A stretch of DNA of 64,000 nucleotides, from the NCBI GenBank assembly GCA_030686995.1, contig CM060709.1, positions 15,467,360 to 15,531,359 on the forward strand, in the 5' to 3' direction. Each line of letters starts with the position of its first letter. Position 1 is the first letter of the stretch. This stretch comes from Artemisia argyi. Taxonomy: Eukaryota > Streptophyta > Magnoliopsida > Asterales > Asteraceae. Of this stretch, positions 46,001-58,246 are shown one piece after another. The notes below the pieces were generated by a model. The model saw only the letters and a program-made list of their open reading frames with translations, had not been told where the DNA came from and searched no databases. The position numbers and the translations under genes are program-made.

Positions 46001-47848
46001 CTATCCTATATGTGTGAGCTCCTCATCGAGGACATCCTTGGGATCAAACATAGGTTTCAATTTCCTATCGGTTTTCTTGGTACGGTATGACTTCTCAAAC
46101 TTTTCCCCATCCGGATCATATAGAATCATCTTCATATGCCATGATCCGTCACCTTCCTTAGGTGGCTTGTCCCAATTCCATTTACACTTATCCTCTTCCT
46201 TTTTCCATTTGTTCATTTCTAGGTTGACAGGCATTACGCTTAAGAACTCAATCATTTTCCTAAAGACTAGGGGATCCTCAAAAGGGTTTAGTTCCTCTTC
46301 TCTAGCTATGAGTTGTTCCACCGAATGTGTCTTATCAATGAAGTCTTTTTCTAGATAGAATAGGCGTTGAGGTCCTATAAAGTTTATTTCTATCAAAGGT
46401 CCATATCTAGATGGTCTCCTATTCATCTCTACCCAATGTTGTGTCGGTTCCTTATGAGTATCATAAGCATGCTTCTTTACATCATAGACCGACCAAGTTT
46501 CCCTTTCTCCTACCGCTATTCTAGATTCCTTACAATCAATCATCACACTTGCGGTAGCTAAAAATCCTCTTCCTATTAACAAAGGGCATGTAGTGTCACT
46601 AACCATATCAAGGACGTGGAAATCGGCTAGTATAGTTAATTTCCATGTATGCATTAATACGTCTTTCACTATCCCTACCAGATATGCTACACTACCATCC
46701 GCAAGACCTATAATTACCTCTGTGTCATCTAATTTTCCGGGCATAAGAGTAGTGTAAAGGGACAAAGGAAGTAAGTTAAAGCTTGATCCAAGATCGGCTA
46801 ATGTGTCGAAAGCTTCGGAGGTCCCGATCCTACAAGGTAAAACAAATATGCCGAGATCATCTAATTTCTTAGGCAACTTTTTCCGGACGAAGGCGGTCCC
46901 ATTCTTTCCCAATTTAAGTTTCTCCTCATATTTCTCTAAAAAGGCGTTGTAGTAGAGAGCTCTTGCTAAAACTTCAATAACCGGACGTTCAAGGCAAAGT
47001 TCCTTGAATTCATCGTCAAGGTTTTGTGTAGGAGGTGTTTCAATTATGCTTTTGACCGGTTTAATATCGGATGTTTTGTTCGATTGGTCCTTTTGAAGAA
47101 TTTGGGTTTTTTTGAAACACGTGTTCATTGTTTTGACCGAATAGTATTGTGGACAAGAAGTAAGAGACGAAACTGTTAATATGGCATTAATGTTTAGTTG
47201 CGGGTTCTTGACCGTGTCGCTTGGGAGTGCTCCAATTTCTCGGTCATTGAGAGCTTTCAACAATGTGTCAATTTTATTGGTCATTTCACTTTGCTTTTGT
47301 TTGAAATCGGCTTCAAACTTAGTTATGCGAGCTTCTTGAGATGCAATAAACTTTGACATCAATCCTTCAAGATTATTGGTACTACCATAGTTATTGGAAG
47401 GATTATTGTTGAAAGTACGGTTAGAGGGTCGACCGTTTGGTTGGTAACGATTAGGTGGATTGGAAGAATTGTTTTGGGGCATGTTTTGGTTTTCCTTCCA
47501 CCTAAGGTTCGGGTGATTTTTCCAAGAAGAGTTGTAGGAATCACCGTAAGGGTTTGGCTCGGGTTTGAAAGTGTACCACTTGTCTCCCACTTCGTCGGTA
47601 CGTGAGGATGCGTAATTCGCAAAAGCTTGTCCGGGGAGTTCCATGCAATCACGAGTGTCATGGGGACCACTACATAATTCGCACGAAGAAGTGATTTTGT
47701 TCACTTGGCTTGAAGGCTTAGGAGCTTCGTAGGATTTCATGAGAAACTTGAATTGGTCCTCAAGTTCCATGATCCTACGGTCGGGAGTGCTATAATTGTT
47801 CGAAGGCAAAGATATTGCCTTGACAGTTTTGTTCAAATCACGGGGATC
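46001..47848 (-). pseudogene. Athila-like Gag C-terminus and aspartic protease
   Basis: An open frame of 611 codons begins just inside the solo LTR insertion point. It opens with NKTVKAISLPSNN, then an Athila knuckle C-x2-C-x3-H-x4-C (CELCSGPHDTRDC, about residues 52-64). A conserved YASSRTDEVGDKWYTFKPE block, an Asn-rich region and a coiled coil (ASQEARITKFEADFKQKQSE) follow. The retroviral-type aspartic protease has active site DLGSS at about residue 346 and ends near LLIGRGFLATASVMID. The C-terminus (LTHIG stop) is not followed by RT. The frame is intact but its N-terminal half is separated by the insertion. Spacing and motifs match gag proteins I recall from Asteraceae. Confidence 0.85.
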
Positions 47849-49228
47849 TGATACGTGGGAATCGCACCAGGCTTTACCTCTTAAGGGATCTTGAGAAGCT
47901 TACAACCCCCACCAGGCAGTGTACCTGATCGTTGTAGTATAGTATAGAGACAAGTACCGGGGGATTGATCGTTCAGCTAGGAATAGTGTCGCTAGGATTA
48001 GAAAACCTAAATACTAGTTCTAAAGATGAGGGATGATTATTTTTGTATTTTATAATTATTTGAAAGCAAGTAAAAATCTCGGGTTTGAAGGATTTGGGCG
48101 GAATTAGTTGCTAGTCAACTAACCCAATACTAAAGATGCAATCAAAATAAAATACTAAAAATGAAAATAAACTAAATTAACTAAGGTTGTGAGCAATAAG
48201 TGGAGAAGTTGTGTTTACTTAGATTTCACTACTCCCTAGATATCTTTTACACGTTAATTACTTGTTATAGTTGCATGGATGACGGATTGTATTCCTTAAT
48301 ACCATTCATGGGGTGGCGCACTTCACTCCTATGTCGAGCCGGCTAAAAAGCTCCTAACATGGGATCATTAGAATTTACTCATGCATTAAATACAACCAAT
48401 AAAACCTAGTGCACATCAGTTCATGTTTCCTAAGACGTTCAAGCATGTTACCAATTGGAGATCTGCCAGTTTTCTTAAGCCTAACATCGAAATCATTCAT
48501 CCAATACAACCATAAACAAGTAATCAACACATAATTAACATCTAGGTTTCATTAGATCCAAGCAAACACAAGATAGATCTAGCCTAGCATGATGGAATTA
48601 AGACAAGAACAAGATATAGACAACCAACACATAGACATATTGATTGAATTAAAAGAACACTTATCTCAATTACACATGAAAGGGTTCAAGGGCTGAGAAC
48701 CCTTGAAAAACCTGTAAAATTCGTACTAAGTTCGGCCTTAGGGTTTCTCCAAAACTTCTCCTTTTATGAATGATAATTAGAAAACTATACATAGGAAATT
48801 GAGGCTGACGGCGTCAAGACCAAATTGGTGATGCCGTCATCTCGCCGCCAAAATACTTCTCGGACTGCCTTGATCTACTTTTGACGCCGTCACGTTATAG
48901 CATTTTCCAGGCCGTCACGCATTTTACTCTTGACGCTCTACCTTGTGACGCCTTCAATTCTGTACTGGGCCGTCATGGAAATTACTCTTGACGCCGTCAG
49001 AATTTCCTTCTTGACGCCGTCACCTACTGTTCCCAGCAAGGAAAATTCAGACTTTGGCGTTTTCTTCACTTTTATGCTCCAATAACGTCCGAATTGCTTC
49101 CTTTTCCAGATTTCTCTCCCAATGTACCTAAAATCACAAAAGGAACAATTTAGGGCAATATTTGATCAAATAAATTCAATTCCGGGCTTAAATGACCCCC
49201 TAAAAGTGGTTCATTTTTCGCCTCATCA
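47849..49228 (-). mobile_element. Solo LTR (family of the gag-only element) inserted in gag
   Basis: It is 1380 bp, TGATACGTGG to CGCCTCATCA on the plus strand, with duplication GGATC at 47844-47848 and 49229-49233. It is similar throughout to the 5' LTR at 53831-55268. The U5 end carries TCGTTGTAGTATAGT (47929-47943), identical to nucleotides 2-16 of tRNA-Asp as I remember it. TGACGCCGTCA-type palindromes cluster at 48800-49025. Confidence 0.92.
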
Positions 49229-49880
49229 GGATCATTCCAACTTTCGTTGTCATAGAGAGAAAGATCTTCTATGAATTCCCATGATTCTTCCGCACTTAGA
49301 TCACGAAGCTTGCCACCGGCCGATTGGTCAAGGGTTCGCCTTGTGGAGAGATCGATATGGTCATAGAAGATTTGGACTTGGAGCCAAAGATCTATGCCAT
49401 GATGAGGGACTTTTTGGAGTAAGTCCTTGAAACGAGTCCATGCTTCATATAGAGTTTCACCTTGACGTTGTTGGAACATCAAGATATCATTTCTAAGCTT
49501 GGTAGTTCTCCCCGGTGGGAAAATTGAGCAAGGAAACGAGAAGTGAGATCATCCCAAGGGGTTATGGATCCCGCGGGTAAACGTTCAAGCCATTGACTAG
49601 CTTGATTACGTAGAGAGAATTGGAATAGACGTAATCGGGTCGACTCTCTACTTGCAACATCAAGGTTAATGGAATCTACGATTTTTAGGAAATCCTTGAG
49701 ATGTTGATTAGGATCTTCGGAACGAAGTCCATGGAATGCACATCCGCTTTGCACTAACAGGATGGTGTCGGATCGCAAGGGGGACACATTGGCTCCTTGA
49801 GTGAGCTCAATGGTGTTTCGATAGCCTTGGTGGCTAGGACGGGAATACTCTCCTAAAGTTCGGGGTCTAGGAGGTTGGTT
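49229..49880 (-). pseudogene. Athila-like Gag N-terminus (frameshifted)
   Basis: The first part reads PRTLGEYSRPSHQGYRNTIE, SGCAFHGLRSEDPNQHLKDF and LRLFQFSLRNQASQWLERLP, the retrotransposon gag domain. A one-base shift near 49500-49510 moves it to the next frame, which continues MMFQQRQGETLYEAWTRFKD, VPHHGIDLWLQVQIFYDHID and NESWNDP up to the solo LTR. On the other side 47848 continues the same chain. The natural start codon is lost because an LTR joins directly upstream at 49881. Confidence 0.82.
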
Positions 49881-52800
49881 TGATTGGCTCCAAACGGTCA
49901 ACCTAAATTAACCAAGTGAACGGTGAACAAGGTCAGACTGCCTAGAGTCAATGCTCCATGGAATACAGTGTTTCCCCGGGTCGTTATGTCCCGACGAGGC
50001 GTGATGGTATCAAAAACGGGTTTGTGATCGGGGTGAATTTGAACAAGAAAGGGTTTATGAGTGAGTGATTGATTACACTAAGAAAATATGAAAGGAAATA
50101 GCTTAAATAAGCTATATTAACAAGACTGAAAAATTAGAAAACCCAGAAACGTATAAAACCTAAAACGCATACGTCAGATAAAAATTTACGTAGACATATG
50201 AAATATAACGCGAGTTTTGTGAAATAAAATACCTACGAATATGGAAATTACATTTTTACAATCCTAATGATAAAAGAAAAGTTTTAGAAAAAGAAAAATA
50301 ATTTTTACACTATTTAATTAATAATTATTAATTAATTACTATTTAATACTAATTATTAATATTTAAATACCTTAGATACAATATAATATTATTTTAATAT
50401 TAGAAAAATGAAAATTAAATTTCTAAAAATATAAAATAACTAAAAGCTAATTTTAAAATTAAAAATATACTTTTTTGTCTTTTTGGGGAATTTAAATTAA
50501 TTAATTACTAATTTAATATTAATGACCTAATTAAACTAATTAAATTCAAAAAAATAGAAAATGAACAGTAAAAATTATGAGAAAATTCCTATAATTATTT
50601 TATAACATATAAAAGCTAGGAAAATTATAAAAACTAGGGTGTGCTTAATAAAAACTAATTATGCTATTTAATACTTAAATATTAAATAATTATTACTTAA
50701 ACTATATTTAATTCTAATAAATACTAGATTACAATATAAAAATCTGAAAAAATTACCAAAAATACTTTGATATAAAAGAAAATTAAGAAAAATATAAAAA
50801 TGCAAATTACTTAAAGAAAGCTAAAAAGGAAATTTAAAAAGATAAATAATATTAAATAGAAACTATTACTTATTTTAAAATTGGATTTTTTTGGTTTTTC
50901 TTTTGGAAATCTATTTAACTACTAAAAATAAGAAACTTTTGTGAAGACAACTTTTTTCTAGCTTAAAAATAAGCCAAATGGACACCAAAAGCTAAAACAG
51001 TTGAGTTTCTTTGACTTTTAAAGGAAATGAGCCTCTGTAGGGCCCACAGAGGTATATTATGGTCTAAACTAGCTAGGTGGACTGATATGACCAAGAATCA
51101 ACAAGAGAAAACCAAAGATAAGCAAATAAGCATACAAAATAAGCACTTAAAATCTTGCTTCAGCACTGAAATGGGACAGACTTAGATGGCCAATATAAGT
51201 GGGTCCTAGTGAGCTTAAGCTTCAACACAAGCTTGAAATGGGTAGAGGGCCAGCTGGGGAGTCCAAAGAACCAAAAATACTAAGTGGGGCCCACTTATGA
51301 GGTCTGTGTGACCTCAGCAAGTGAGACAAATGGCGCAGCTGCTGCAGCAGCAAGGGCTTGCAGCCCTGTTTGAGGGGTTGTGGGGCCCACAATAAAATTC
51401 ACAAAAATATAATAAGACCTGATTCCTAAATCTAAGGTGGGGGAAAACAACTTGTGAAATTTTCAAAGCTTGAATCAAAACACAAAATTCTAAACAATTC
51501 TTTGAAAATTTGGGTTTTTGCAATCGTATGAAATTTTGACTTTCGACAAACTCTTGGTTTGACTAATATGAGATTCAATCCTACTCTACTACTTTAATAT
51601 GTTATGATAAGCTATAAGTAAACTAAATTAGGCTAAAAGACTTACTTATGAATTGAAATGGGTGGATTACTACCCTACACACTAACAGTTAACTGTTATA
51701 GTGATCAACATGCAATTTTGACTTTTTCTCAACTAAGAACTGAATTTTATGACTTATAAGACCTAATTAGACCTAATGAAATATAGCACAACCAATTTAC
51801 ACCACAGAAACACACAAGGGCATAGGTAAACAAGTATAACCAAACACCCCTTAATTGCAAGCTGATGTGAAATTTTTGAAGCTAATGAAACATTGAAACC
51901 ATGAAATTGATTGATGACCATCTATGATTATAAACTAAACTGAAATGAGCACTTAAACATCAAAACTAACAACTCTAACGTGAAAATTACTAAAATACTA
52001 ATTATGGTAGTGAACATGAGACATTGATCAAACTTGAATTCTAATGAACAACTAAGCTAAATTAAGTTATAATACCACTAAACTGAGCAAAAGTAATACA
52101 AAAACCTAGATGAACACATGAAAGAGTAGATGGAACAGTAAATTCAAAAATGAAAATAAATGCTTACAAATAAGAACCAAGAATCAGGATACCATTACTA
52201 GCCTTACACCTCCCTGAGGCATCTAAAACCATGCAGGTTAACCATCCACCGTGCTCCTTTGTTTCTTTCTTGTTCTCTACTGGTTTTTTTTATTTTTACT
52301 CTATTATTTTTATATTTTTGGTATTTTTTAGTTTATGAAAGGAAACTGGTTTACAATGCTAAGGAAGCTTGTAAAAGCTTATAAACAACTTACATGAGCT
52401 TATTAGATCACTAAACAATAACTTTTAAGAACATGAGAGTTAAAACGAAATTTTAATAGAAAATACTAAGTTGTAAGTTAAGACTGGAAACTTGAATTAA
52501 TGATTAAAGGAAGTTAAGATTACATTTAAAATACTTGTTACAACAGTTTTGAACCAAGAAAGATAACTAGAATCTGAAATTACACTACAACGAAATTTTT
52601 ACACTACACTACAACTAATCTACACTAACTGCTGCTTTCCTCCTCATTTTTCTTGACTTATAAGCACTGAGGTGTGATTCTCTGACTTTCCCACTTTATT
52701 TCTGACCATTGGATAGCTTAGAATTGATCTTGACCATCAAATCCATTTTGGTGGGAAATTTAGCTTTTGGCAGTTAGGGGTAGCTTGGAGTGATTCAAGG

Positions 52801-53715
52801 ACAATTAATGTATCTTGGATGGTTGTGGTGAGCTGGGGGGACATGGAATGGGAGAGGAGCAGTGTTGGTGATGGAGGGTGGAGTGTGGCTGTGAAGGTAG
52901 TAGGCAAGTGGGAAGGGTGGTATTTTGGGAGGGAGATGGTCAAAGATGGGAGTTTGACATCGTTTTTAATAATAAGGTAGTTGGGCCTGGGGTAAAGATT
53001 GGGCTTGGTTTGGACTTGTATAAAAAATGAGTCCATTTGGTTTTTAGTAACTTAGGAAATCACAAGGACCATATTTGTAATTTGCTGAACATCAAGGGCT
53101 GAAAATGTGATCTTCCAAAAGTAGCCACAAGGGTTAAACATGCTAAGTTCCATAATCCAAGTATAAGAATTGCACTTTTTTCACTTTTGGACCCTCAGGG
53201 ACTAAAATTGTCAAATCTTGAAACTTGAGGGACCACATTGCAATTTCTTCAATCTTTTTATCCAAGGGCCATAAATGATACTTTGTGAACTCCAAGGGAC
53301 CAAAGTTGACTTTTCCTCCAAAATATTTCACCAAGGACCATTTATGCCATTTTCTGAAACTTGGGGGACCAAAGTTGCCATTATTGAAACTCCAGGGACT
53401 AAACTTCGTAAATTCTCAAAACTTTTCACCCAAGGACTATTTTTGATAGCTTTTGACATTTAAAGGACCTGGGTTGACTTTTCTTTCAAAACAAATGCTC
53501 AGGGACTAATTTTGACAAGTTTTGAAAGTTGGGGGACTGAAACTGCCAATTTTGCAAACTTTGTTTGTTTTTCATCTGTTTTTACTCATTTTGCATCTGA
53601 AACATATAAAACACAATTTTAGGATATTTTCAGTATTTTGATGCATTTCTGAGTGTTATTAAATGTTTTTGCAGTTCAGATTGACAAAAAATGATGAGTA
53701 TTCACACACTCATCA
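49881..53715 (-). repeat. LARD-type LTR between leader and gag (3.8 kb)
   Basis: On the plus strand it runs TGATTGGCTCC to ACACTCATCA. It has the same architecture as the LARD LTR: GGGAC motif array (53060-53560), AT-rich zone (50270-50900), GTGGGNCCCAC sites (51284-51294, 51380-51390) and the CCCGGGTCGTTATGTCCCGA block (49976-49995). The flanking pentamers differ (TGGTT and AAAAC), so there is no target duplication. It is not a clean solo insertion. Recombination between elements, or an insertion with a deletion that also removed the gag start, is likely. Confidence 0.85.
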
Positions 53716-53805
53716 AAAACCTAAAAATAAAAATAAAAATCTTACTAGAAAGGAATCTAGCAAGTAGACCTAATAAAAAGAAATTCTAACCTAGACAATA
53801 ACTAT

Positions 53806-53824
53806 TCCCCAGGCTGCGGCGCCA
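53806..53824 (-). promoter_or_regulatory. Primer-binding site of the gag-only element, tRNA-Asp type
   Basis: The minus strand reads TGGCGCCGCAGCCTGGGGA six bases after the LTR end. It resembles the tRNA-Asp site of the LARD, with several mismatches and one extra base. Confidence 0.7.
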
Positions 53825-53830
53825 AAAACT

Positions 53831-55268
53831 TGATACGGGGGATTGCACCCTCGCAACAGGATCTTGAGAAGCTTACAACCCCCACCAGACAGTGTACCTG
53901 ATCGTTGTAGTATAGTATAGTGACAAGTACCGGGGGATTGATCGTTCAACTCAGGAATAGCGTCGCTAGGATTAGAAAGCCTACTAAACTAGGTCTAGAG
54001 GTGAGGGATAATTCTTTTTGTATTTTTTATATTTTATGGAAAGCAAGTAAAATCTCGGGTTTTGAAGGAGTGGACCGAATTAGTTGCTAGCCAACTAACC
54101 CAATAAACTAAGATGCAATCAAAATTAAATAAAAGAATGAAAATTAAACTAATTTACTAATGTGGTGGAAACAATAATGAGAAAAGTTGTGTTTACTTAG
54201 ATTTCATTAGTTCCTAGATATCTTTTACTGGTTGATTAGCTTGTTACAATTGCATGGATGACGGGTTATATTCCTTAATAGCAGTCGTAGGGCCATGTAC
54301 AATATTCAATAACTCTATAAGATCCTACTTCACTCCTATGTCGAGCCGTTAAAAGCTCCTAACATGGGATTGTTAGAATTCTCTTATGCATTAAATACAA
54401 CCAAAAATCGTAGTACACCTCCGATCATGTTTCTTAAGACGTTCAAGCAAGTTACCAATGGAAGTCTGCTAGTTTTCTTAAGCCTAACATCAAATACAAT
54501 CATCCGTAACAATTATAAACAAACAATCAACCAATAATCAACATCTAGGTTTCACTACATCTAAGCAAACACAATAAAAGCCTAGCCTAAGATGTTAAAA
54601 GAAAGATAAACATAAGATAGAATCAAACAATACATAGACATATTGAATGATTATTGAAGTACTTATCTTTATTCAAACATGAAAGAAAGAAGGGTTTGAA
54701 ACCCCTTCTAGATGTAGGAAATTCGACCTAGGGTTTTTACAAAACTTGTTCCACAAAAGTTCCTCACTTTATAATGAAAAATTGGAAAAATATATATAGA
54801 TATAGCATCCTGACGGCGTCATGTATTAGCCTCTAACGCCGTCAACTCACCGCCAAAGTGAAATTCGTATTGCATAGATCCAGTCTTGACGCCTTCATGT
54901 GCAAATCTTCCCTGGGCCGTCACATGTATTTGGACCCTGACGGCCTTGGTGACGCCGTCAGGCCAATAACAAAGAAAAGGTTCTGGCCCGTCACGTTATA
55001 AGTTCCACATCCACCTCTTTTATCACTCTTGACGCCTTCACCTATTAAAGCTTGACTTCGTCAGGTACTGTTCCCAGCAAGGAATTTGAGACTTTGCCGT
55101 TTTCTTCCCTTTTATGCTCCAAAAACGTCCTAAATGCTTCCTTTTCCAGATTTCTCTCCAAAAGTACCTAAAATGACAAATGGAACGATTTAGGGTAATA
55201 TTTGTTCAAATAATCACGAATTCGGGCTTAAATGACCCCTTAAAAGTGGTACACTTTTCGCCTCATCA
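53831..55268 (-). repeat. 5' LTR of the gag-only element
   Basis: It is 1438 bp, TGATACGGGG to CGCCTCATCA on the plus strand, and its inner end abuts the primer site. U5 carries TCGTTGTAGTATAGT at 53902-53916. Many TGACG/CGTCA words, several as TGACGCCGTCA-like palindromes, lie at 54810-55065. It differs from the 47849 copy by many substitutions and short indels, so the two are not a recent pair. Confidence 0.88.
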
Positions 55269-55458
55269 TTTATTTTCATTTATATTCACGTAGAGAAGCG
55301 TGTAAAAAATATATGAACGCTTAAAAGTGTAGGAAATAGATATGTGATATTCTCTTCACATTTAAAAGCGTGTACCAAAGTTTTAAAGAGAATAAAATAA
55401 ATTTACACAATTAAAAGCATGTAGAAAATGGAAATTAAATCACATCTATAGATTTGTG

Positions 55459-55569
<111 letters not shown>

Positions 55570-55600
55570 CTAGTTTTCGAAGCCCGCCCGATGGGCGGGC
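55570..55600 (-). mobile_element. Helitron-like 3' terminus
   Basis: On the minus strand a 19-base palindrome-like hairpin (GCCCGCCC, ATC, GGGCGGGC, 55582-55600) is followed after 8 bases by CTAG and then T. A GC-rich hairpin shortly before CTRR and a 3' flanking T is the classic Helitron end. The element would extend to higher coordinates. Its 5' TC end was not located. Degenerate CGATGGGTGG words recur at 55923 and 56138. Confidence 0.45.
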
Positions 55601-58246
55601 ATGACTTGTAATTATTCCTTGGTTAGTATTTGGTCATGGAAAATAATATTTAGTGAAGGCAAGCACGAATTGTAATTATGGTTGGGAGGTGTTAATTATC
55701 GTTATTTATTTCTTGAAAATATCCTTTATTATCTGTAGTTGACTCATAAATAGAGTTAACTTATTTTTTTAGAAGATAAAATTTTATTGGATTTGTTTAT
55801 GTGGTCTTTGAGTGTTAAAGAAATTTATGCGTGTCCGGCTACCGAAGGATTTTTTTTATATACATCTTTGTTATACGTTATTGTGTTGTTCTTTAGTTAG
55901 CATTGTAGAGTTTGTGTTACCCCGATGGGTGGATGGCTTATAAAGTTCCTTGTAAGGTATTAGTTAAGTAGGAGTTGTTTGTTACCATTTTTTTTATTTA
56001 TTTATTATTATTATTATTATTATTTTTAATGAATGCATTAAGAACAAAAAGAAATAAACGGTTATCGAATATGAGAGAAAAAAAAGTTTCACAGTGGTAC
56101 GCCAAAAGAATAAAGAATCAAAGCATATCTCGTTCGATGGGTGAGCAAGCCTTGTAAATATTGTTAAAAAACTTAAGTTATAGCTATTTCGAACTGAATA
56201 AGTGTGTTTGACCCGAACTGAGTAAAACCAAAATAATTATACAAAACTGAAAACCAAACCGAATAAGGTCGGTTTAGTTCAGGTCAGTTTGGCCCGGTTT
56301 TAGTCGGTTCGGGTCATTTTTTTGGGTGATTTTGCTCAGCCATACTTTGTATGATCTCAAAGTGATTCTCAAGTTATAACCTAGAAAATCAGTGTGTAAT
56401 CTGTTGTGGGCTTTAGTGTTCATTTTTTAGTTTTGTAGAAAAGTTGAATGGTACCCGCCATTCGGTTCTCTAACATATGCAAATATTGTGATGTGATTAT
56501 CATCTATGTTATTACGTCTTCTCTTTAAACAACAAAATATATGTGAAAAAGGTGTTTACTATAAATATTATTTTCTCATCCTCACAGAGAAGCTACTTAT
56601 CTCTTATCTGAAACACCATCCTTATATATACTCCAAAGAAATTAAAAGTGATACACGGTTAACAAAGATAGCCAAGTTTTGTGTAACTTAAAAAAAATCT
56701 AGAAAACAATGTTCCCCTAATAACCATCATCTATTATGTATTGTCAATTAAAATAAAGGCCATATAGTACAAAATGTGGTAAACATAATTCATTACTCGT
56801 ATAGATACAATATTGTACCTGCGTTGCTTCAATCCCTAGCATTTCAAGTGAGTTGGCAACTGACTGCTCTATATAAAAAAAGCTTTGGTACTAAACATCA
56901 TATGGGCAGATACAAAGCATATGTTTTCCCTTTCTTCATGATCCCAGATTCCCAGCTGCAGTTAGGAAAAAACAAACAATAGTTAATTAAATAATACATA
57001 TATTATAAAGACATTTTTAAGTAATATTCAATCATACTTTGAATCCTACGAAACATTGATAAGACATTTTGTCATCTGAACATGGCATCCTAACATACCA
57101 ATTTTTACTTGAGCTTTAGTCTCAGAAGAGGTTTTTAGTTATTGTCCAACAAATGCTGCATATGTAGAACTGGAGTAGTCAGTTGGACTTCCCACCAATT
57201 TCACTTGTCCTTTTTTCCAATATAACAACCATATATGTATCATATATTGCCTGTATATTGTGAAACGTTGTTAGTAGATGTAATATGAGGGGTCGGTCCA
57301 GGCAATAAGGTCAACACATGTAGCTTTTAATACATAACAAAACGGTCCGGGGCCGTTGGCATTGACCCGAAACGTATTTTCTACAACAAATTTTTATCAT
57401 TTTATCAATAATTATCAGCTGACTGAATAAAAGAAATTATCATATTTCAATAATTATTCAACTTTTAAATACAATAAATGGAGGTTTAAGTATTGAAAGT
57501 AGATTAAAGGGTACATGTAACTTTTGACCCGTTTCTATTTAAGCTCTTTTTTTTAGTTTACCTGCTAGAAATAATACATAATCCGAATCAACCCATTCTA
57601 GCAAGAACAAAATGTCATTACCTAAATATTATGGGTGCAAAGAATGTGTTTTCTGATTCATAAGAGGGCTAAGGGTCGCATTTGATAAAATCCAAGAAGC
57701 CACATGTGCATCAACTGCACTAAAGACATTATCCAGCATGATTTTGATGCAATCCAAACACACCCAATACCTAAGTTACATCTCCATTTGCCAAACAGTA
57801 TCTTCAACCCATGTTCCCATTGTATTTTAATATTTATTTGATCTTCTTATGATCCATACGAATGATTTTGAAAATTTTTAATAATCGAACTGTGTATATA
57901 GAAATAAGATAACAAAAGGAAAAGGAAGTATACTTTTGAAGTCTATAAAGAATGAAGACCAACAACTTTTTATATGGTAAAGAATAAAATCTTGATACAA
58001 ATTGGTAGTCAGATGAACAATATTACCAAAAAAATGAGAATATAACAGACTCTGAAAGCTTTACTGCCATACATATCAAGACTAAACAAACACACAAGCA
58101 CACACACAGAGTAACAGACTTCAAATTACTGCACACTACTCTCCAAGCAGCCACAACTTAACTACTTAAACTAACGGAAAACTGCAGTGCTAACACCAAA
58201 AGTGAAATTTAAATTTTCACTTTAACAATAAAACTAACAACATTAC
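55601..58246. other. Non-coding region, possible Helitron body
   Basis: No ORF with recognisable features. A TTA/TTTA microsatellite lies at 55988-56024, and a CGGTTT/CGGTTCGGG-rich patch at 56250-56315 resembles sub-terminal repeats of hAT-like elements. No further VPS13 exon was found downstream of 58247. Confidence 0.4.

Larger units (their letters stand above)
45201..55268 (-). mobile_element. Athila-like gag-protease-only element with nested LTRs
   Basis: Read on the minus strand: 5' LTR 55268-53831, tRNA-Asp primer site 53824-53806, a 90-base leader, a 3.8 kb LARD-type LTR (53715-49881), gag start (49880), a solo LTR inside gag (49228-47849), then gag end and protease (47848-46001), non-coding 3' region and polypurine tract near 45201. 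No RT, RNase H or integrase sequence is seen in the 800 bases between protease and tract, so the element is non-autonomous. Its 3' LTR is missing or too altered to see. Confidence 0.75.

Noticed and set aside
53902..53916. A tRNA-Asp gene
   Set aside because: Only the first half resembles the tRNA. There is no anticodon arm or B box, so it is treated as a primer-complementary block.
56776..56982. 68-codon plus-strand ORF near a candidate minus-strand exon with splice-like signals
   Set aside because: Neither strand gives a recognisable protein, and the minus-strand reading has stops in the possible frames.
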